Source of the DNA: Adhaeribacter aquaticus DSM 16391
Lineage (GTDB): Bacteria; Bacteroidota; Bacteroidia; Cytophagales; Hymenobacteraceae
Direction: 5' to 3'
Assembly (NCBI RefSeq): GCF_000473365.1
Contig: NZ_KI421517.1
Coordinates: forward strand, 1,856,745 to 1,920,744
DNA: 64,000 nt
Below the pieces are notes generated by a model that saw only the letters and a list, made by a program, of their open reading frames with translations, was not told where the DNA came from and made no database searches. A program made the translations under genes and the position numbers. Positions 60,657 to 64,000 of this stretch are shown here, piece after piece (position 1 is the first letter of the stretch; each line of letters opens with the position of its first letter).

Positions 60657-60806
60657 GTGTAGACCTTAAAACTAACTTTAAGTACCATAACTTTTAATCG
60701 TTCCCTTTCTAGGAATAAATCTTAAAATGGAAAATCAAAATATTACCACTAATATTATAAAGTTTGGATACAGATTAGAAAGTACAATAAACAGCTTTAA
60801 CCATAA

Positions 60807-62657
60807 TTACTTATTTTCCTGTGGCCCAACATATACCAGCTTTAAGCCCCAGTCTAATCCCTGAGGTAATTCAGGAAGCCGGATAACCCCTATTTTACTG
60901 GAAGTTAATTTACCCTCTCCCACATTGGTCCAGGTACCATTACGCGGATCGAACCATTGGGCCTGGTACACACTGTTTAGCTTGGCACCCCGAATTTCGG
61001 CTTTCGGACATCCGGGTTCAAAATAGGCAAGAAATATGTTCTTATCTGGGGTACGGGCGCAATACGCCCAACCCACATAGCTTAAAATATCGTAATTTTT
61101 ATTAGGCGATACCAGATCGGCTAAAGGTACCAACTCCTGGTAACGGTTGCCGATAGATAAAGCAAAAGTCCGCAGGTGTTGCATTTGGGCACCGGAACCC
61201 CATTTAAAAGCATCCCACATTTTCGTGGGCGCAGCAGGTTCTATATCGCTGCCCCAAATGCCTTCGGCTCCGTACACATGGCCACCCAGCCCGCCGGATA
61301 AAAAGCAACCATACATACTGGAACGTACAATGGCATTATCTTTTTCGGTTCCGCCTTCTGCTCCCAGTTTATAGTTTACACCTTCTGCTCCCCGGTTATC
61401 TTTATAACCGGCATAATAAGGTTCGCCATTTAAAGCTGGCTTCGGATTTTTCGAATTGTAAATTTCAGTCAGGTACCAATAGTTATTATGCTCCCGCATG
61501 TTGCCGGTCTGGTGCAAGGTAACCCAGGAATCTTCGCCCCAGTTTACATAGGTAGACGGGTTTGAATTAGAGGACATTAAATTCCCAAACGGCAAGGGAC
61601 CATACTTTTTCTTTACATCTTCAATGGCCAGCACATAGTCATCCGGGCTTACGGTTTTATCAATAATATCAAGGTGAACCGGGCTTAGTATGGTGTTATA
61701 AGCCTGGTAACGGGCAAAGAAATATTGTAAATACCGCGAGTAGGACTCAGGCCAGGCATGAAATTTATGCCAGAGCATGCTGGCATCCCGCCGGGAAGCT
61801 TCAATAAAAGGAACAAACCCATTGGCATTCAAGTAAGCAATTTTCCGATCCAGGTATTTAAAATATTCCGGATTCAGGCGATCCATATCGGGGTAATAAT
61901 TCTCGTATCCGGGTACTTTCCCGGGAAAGAAAAAAGGCCGGCCTCCTTCATTGTCCATGTTCTTGGCGCTGGCGGCCCCATATTCCAGCCAGGCCGATCG
62001 CAACGTAGTTTTGGCCTCATCGTTCAGCACCATGTGGTGAGATTTGTCATCTGTTTTCCAGTTCGGGAAGGCAGCAATTACATTTATCCAATTATATCCC
62101 TGCGCTTTGCGGTAGCGAACATAATCCTTAAAACCTGCTTTGGGACCAATAGGTCGTTCTTTTTCATCGTTATACCATTTAAACCGGTTGGCTCCCATGG
62201 GGTACCAGGTATCGCCAATAGCAAAAAATGGCGTACCGTCGGCATGATTTAAAGCGTGCTGGTTATCGGATGCCTTTATAAAGCCCCGTCTTAATGGATT
62301 TTCATTTTTCTCTTTTTCGGTCCATTCAATGGCGGTAAAGGTACCGGTTTTACCAGTCAAGCCCGTATCATTGGTGCTCGATCCGCTCTTCCAACTCCAT
62401 TCGCCAGGTTGATTGGCTACTACCCGTACCCGAAACGTCTGGCCGCCATCCCAAAACCCATAAACCCGTTTATTAAATCCAGGACCAGCTAATTCTACCC
62501 AAACATCAACATCGGTATAAGCGTTTTTGTAGGAGTTTTTAGCCGTAAAAGTTAGCTCTTTCATCTCCCAGACATGAACCGTTGGAGCAGCTACTGAAGT
62601 CACAGAATAAAATATGAAGATTATCCATACTAAAAATAGCATTTTGAGCGATCTCAT
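60807..62657 (-). CDS. DUF5060/DUF4038 apiosidase-like glycoside hydrolase
   Basis: A 616-residue secreted protein (signal peptide about 1-23). Residues about 25-115 form the DUF5060 beta-sandwich (VHVWEMKELTF, FWDGGQTFRVRV). Residues about 125-500 are the DUF4038/GH140-like TIM barrel (FIKASDNQHALNHADGTPFFAIGDTWYPMG, then WINVIAAFPNW, NGEPYYAGY). A C-terminal beta domain follows. GH140 enzymes release apiose from rhamnogalacturonan II, but DUF4038 proteins vary in specificity. A GH78 gene lies upstream in the same direction, consistent with pectin side-chain degradation. Confidence 0.7.
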   Translation of the reverse strand: MRSLKMLFLVWIIFIFYSVTSVAAPTVHVWEMKELTFTAKNSYKNAYTDVDVWVELAGPGFNKRVYGFWDGGQTFRVRVVANQPGEWSWKSGSSTNDTGLTGKTGTFTAIEWTEKEKNENPLRRGFIKASDNQHALNHADGTPFFAIGDTWYPMGANRFKWYNDEKERPIGPKAGFKDYVRYRKAQGYNWINVIAAFPNWKTDDKSHHMVLNDEAKTTLRSAWLEYGAASAKNMDNEGGRPFFFPGKVPGYENYYPDMDRLNPEYFKYLDRKIAYLNANGFVPFIEASRRDASMLWHKFHAWPESYSRYLQYFFARYQAYNTILSPVHLDIIDKTVSPDDYVLAIEDVKKKYGPLPFGNLMSSNSNPSTYVNWGEDSWVTLHQTGNMREHNNYWYLTEIYNSKNPKPALNGEPYYAGYKDNRGAEGVNYKLGAEGGTEKDNAIVRSSMYGCFLSGGLGGHVYGAEGIWGSDIEPAAPTKMWDAFKWGSGAQMQHLRTFALSIGNRYQELVPLADLVSPNKNYDILSYVGWAYCARTPDKNIFLAYFEPGCPKAEIRGAKLNSVYQAQWFDPRNGTWTNVGEGKLTSSKIGVIRLPELPQGLDWGLKLVYVGPQENK

Positions 62658-63156
62658 GAGCAGATATGGTGAGTTAACAAAGTTTATAAAATTTCAAATT
62701 AGGATATTTACAGGTTCCCGACTTTTATTTTGATCTTGCATTGACCTCCAATCAGGTGATTACTGTCATTACCATTTTAAATATATAAAAAATAAAATCG
62801 CCCTGCCAGAAATTATGTTAATATGTTTTGTCAAACTTCGTTCCCCCTTCCATAAATGTAAAAGGACAAAAGAGGAAAATAACAATAACTGAAAAATAAT
62901 ACCGGGCTGGCAGAAACCGGCTGGTGAATGTAAAATTACTATATACCGGACCGGGGATTACCTAACCGGCTGTAACCTGCCTCCAAACAAACCTGGCTTG
63001 GCATGGTTTTAAATTATTGCCCTTGACCAATAAACACGTTCCCGCGGCTTATTACTGGTTAAAGCACTTTGCGCAACACAGAATCCTAAAGCCCCGGTTT
63101 AGCTACTTAGCGTTACTTCTAAAAAGAATTATGGATAAAGGTGCTGAAAAAACCTT
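62658..63156. other. intergenic region between GH78 and apiosidase-like genes
   Basis: 499 bases with no gene, RNA or repeat that I could support. It presumably carries the promoter of the minus-strand apiosidase-like gene. The size argues against a simple two-gene operon. Confidence 0.45.
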
Positions 63157-64000
63157 CTATTTTATTTCAAACTGGTAGCTACCGGCAACCAAATCAATGG
63201 TCTGCATCAGTTCACGCCCAGACTCCTGTTTATTTTTAGCCGAAGTACCGTTCATTAGTTTTCCATTTTCATAAACTTTTTTACCTGTTTCTGCTGGCAA
63301 ATACAAAGTAGCCGAGGAATTAGCCGGAACCTTAACGGTATAAATAAGCTTATTCCCAGATTTTTTCCAGGAGGACACAATTGTACCATAGGGACTTTGG
63401 TGAGAAGCTTCGAACTGATTGAGACCAGCTACGAAATGCGGCTTCAGGATTACATGCTTAAAACCAGGTTCTGCCGGGTCGGGTTTAATGCCTCCCAGTC
63501 CTTTGTAAATCCAGGCCCCAATTTCCCCAAACATAATATGGTTAAGTGATATATCTTTTTCGGCCTGAATGTTCCAGTTTTCATAAAGCGTAGTGGCCCC
63601 ATTTTTAATCCACCAGCCCCAGGAAGGGTAGGTTTCCTGGGCAGCCACTTTATAGGCAATATCGGCATATCCGTTTTCACTTAAGGCATTCAATAAGGTC
63701 TTGGCCCCTAATAAACCAACATCTAAATGGAAATTATCGGCAGCCACTCTTCTGGCTAAATTAGCTGCGACTTTACTTTTAAGTTCATCCGGCACAATGT
63801 TCCAGTAAAGTGGAAAACTTAGCTCGGTTTGTATGCCTTTGCCATAGATACCTGTTTCTTTATTCAGGTATTTAGCATTGATAGCATTCCGGATTTTGTT
63901 GGCCAGAGCAGCATATTGTTCATAATCGGTCTGCTTGCCCAAAACTTTAGCGGCACTAGCCAAAATGGAAGCATCAACAAAATAATAACCAGAAGAAGTA
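63157..64000 (-). CDS. alpha-L-rhamnosidase (GH78), C-terminal part (partial)
   Basis: The 3' end of a gene that runs off the right edge; the frame is open to base 64000 (TSSGYYFVDASILASAAKVLG... at the edge), so at least 280 residues are coded here. The (alpha/alpha)6 barrel shows YPSWGWWIKNGATTLYENW and HIMFGEIGAWIYKGLGGI, which are standard for GH78. A C-terminal beta-sandwich begins at about KPHFVAGLNQFEAS and includes VPANSSATLYLP. It removes L-rhamnose from plant polysaccharides or glycosides outside the cell or in the periplasm. The N-terminal domains and signal peptide lie outside the window. Confidence 0.85.
   Translation of the reverse strand, partial: TSSGYYFVDASILASAAKVLGKQTDYEQYAALANKIRNAINAKYLNKETGIYGKGIQTELSFPLYWNIVPDELKSKVAANLARRVAADNFHLDVGLLGAKTLLNALSENGYADIAYKVAAQETYPSWGWWIKNGATTLYENWNIQAEKDISLNHIMFGEIGAWIYKGLGGIKPDPAEPGFKHVILKPHFVAGLNQFEASHQSPYGTIVSSWKKSGNKLIYTVKVPANSSATLYLPAETGKKVYENGKLMNGTSAKNKQESGRELMQTIDLVAGSYQFEIK

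Overview
The window looks like chromosomal DNA of a Bacteroidota bacterium, most likely order Cytophagales (Hymenobacteraceae or Adhaeribacter-like). This is inferred from the gene families: a GH3/beta-lactamase fusion, a SerB-SerA fusion, BshA, PVC-type heme-binding propeller proteins, DUF5060/apiosidase-like and GH78 hydrolases. It also fits the near absence of Shine-Dalgarno sites and a few TAnnTTTG-type promoters. No rRNA, tRNA, CRISPR array, intact insertion sequence or phage gene was recognised.

Layout. 1-14.6 kb is mostly housekeeping: the tilS 3' end, mdh, a VF530 protein, an esterase, two tandem rhomboid proteases, mutL, a GH3-serine hydrolase fusion, bshA, and a serine pathway packed into two genes (SerB-SerA fusion plus a SerC-like aminotransferase). 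14.7-18.8 kb starts with a palindromic intergenic repeat. It continues with a minus-strand module: a MbnP-family lipoprotein, a di-heme peroxidase, a His-rich CDICGC outer-membrane barrel and a small CxGKC membrane protein. I read this as a candidate copper or metal handling system. 18.9-25.4 kb holds an IscA-type protein, a bestrophin, an ABC-2 permease without a visible ATPase, a NarL-type response regulator broken by an in-frame stop, and a GH67-like hydrolase.

25.5-38.9 kb is a purine catabolism island: nucleoside hydrolase, xdhABC, puuD (cytochrome-linked urate oxidation), allB, allC, allE, uraD, uraH and guaD. On paper it converts guanine or xanthine through urate and allantoin to ureidoglycolate plus ammonia. 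Two relics lie inside it: the first half of urease gamma (ureA), and a frameshifted, internally deleted DUF6986 aldolase-like gene. The island has therefore been trimmed recently.

39-57.7 kb, after a LOG-family gene, is a sugar or sugar-acid region. It has an ACS-type MFS transporter, an SDR, three TIM-barrel isomerase-like proteins, an IlvD/Edd dehydratase of the pentonate type, a sensor kinase and three large PVC-type heme-binding CxxCH proteins. A coherent but unproven reading is periplasmic sugar oxidation to aldonates, uptake, dehydration and further oxidation. 57.8-64 kb holds a DinB/MDMPI-fold protein, an AT-rich polytopic GT-C-like protein, an apiosidase-like hydrolase and the 3' end of a GH78 alpha-L-rhamnosidase gene. 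The last two suggest pectin side-chain breakdown that could feed the sugar-acid region.
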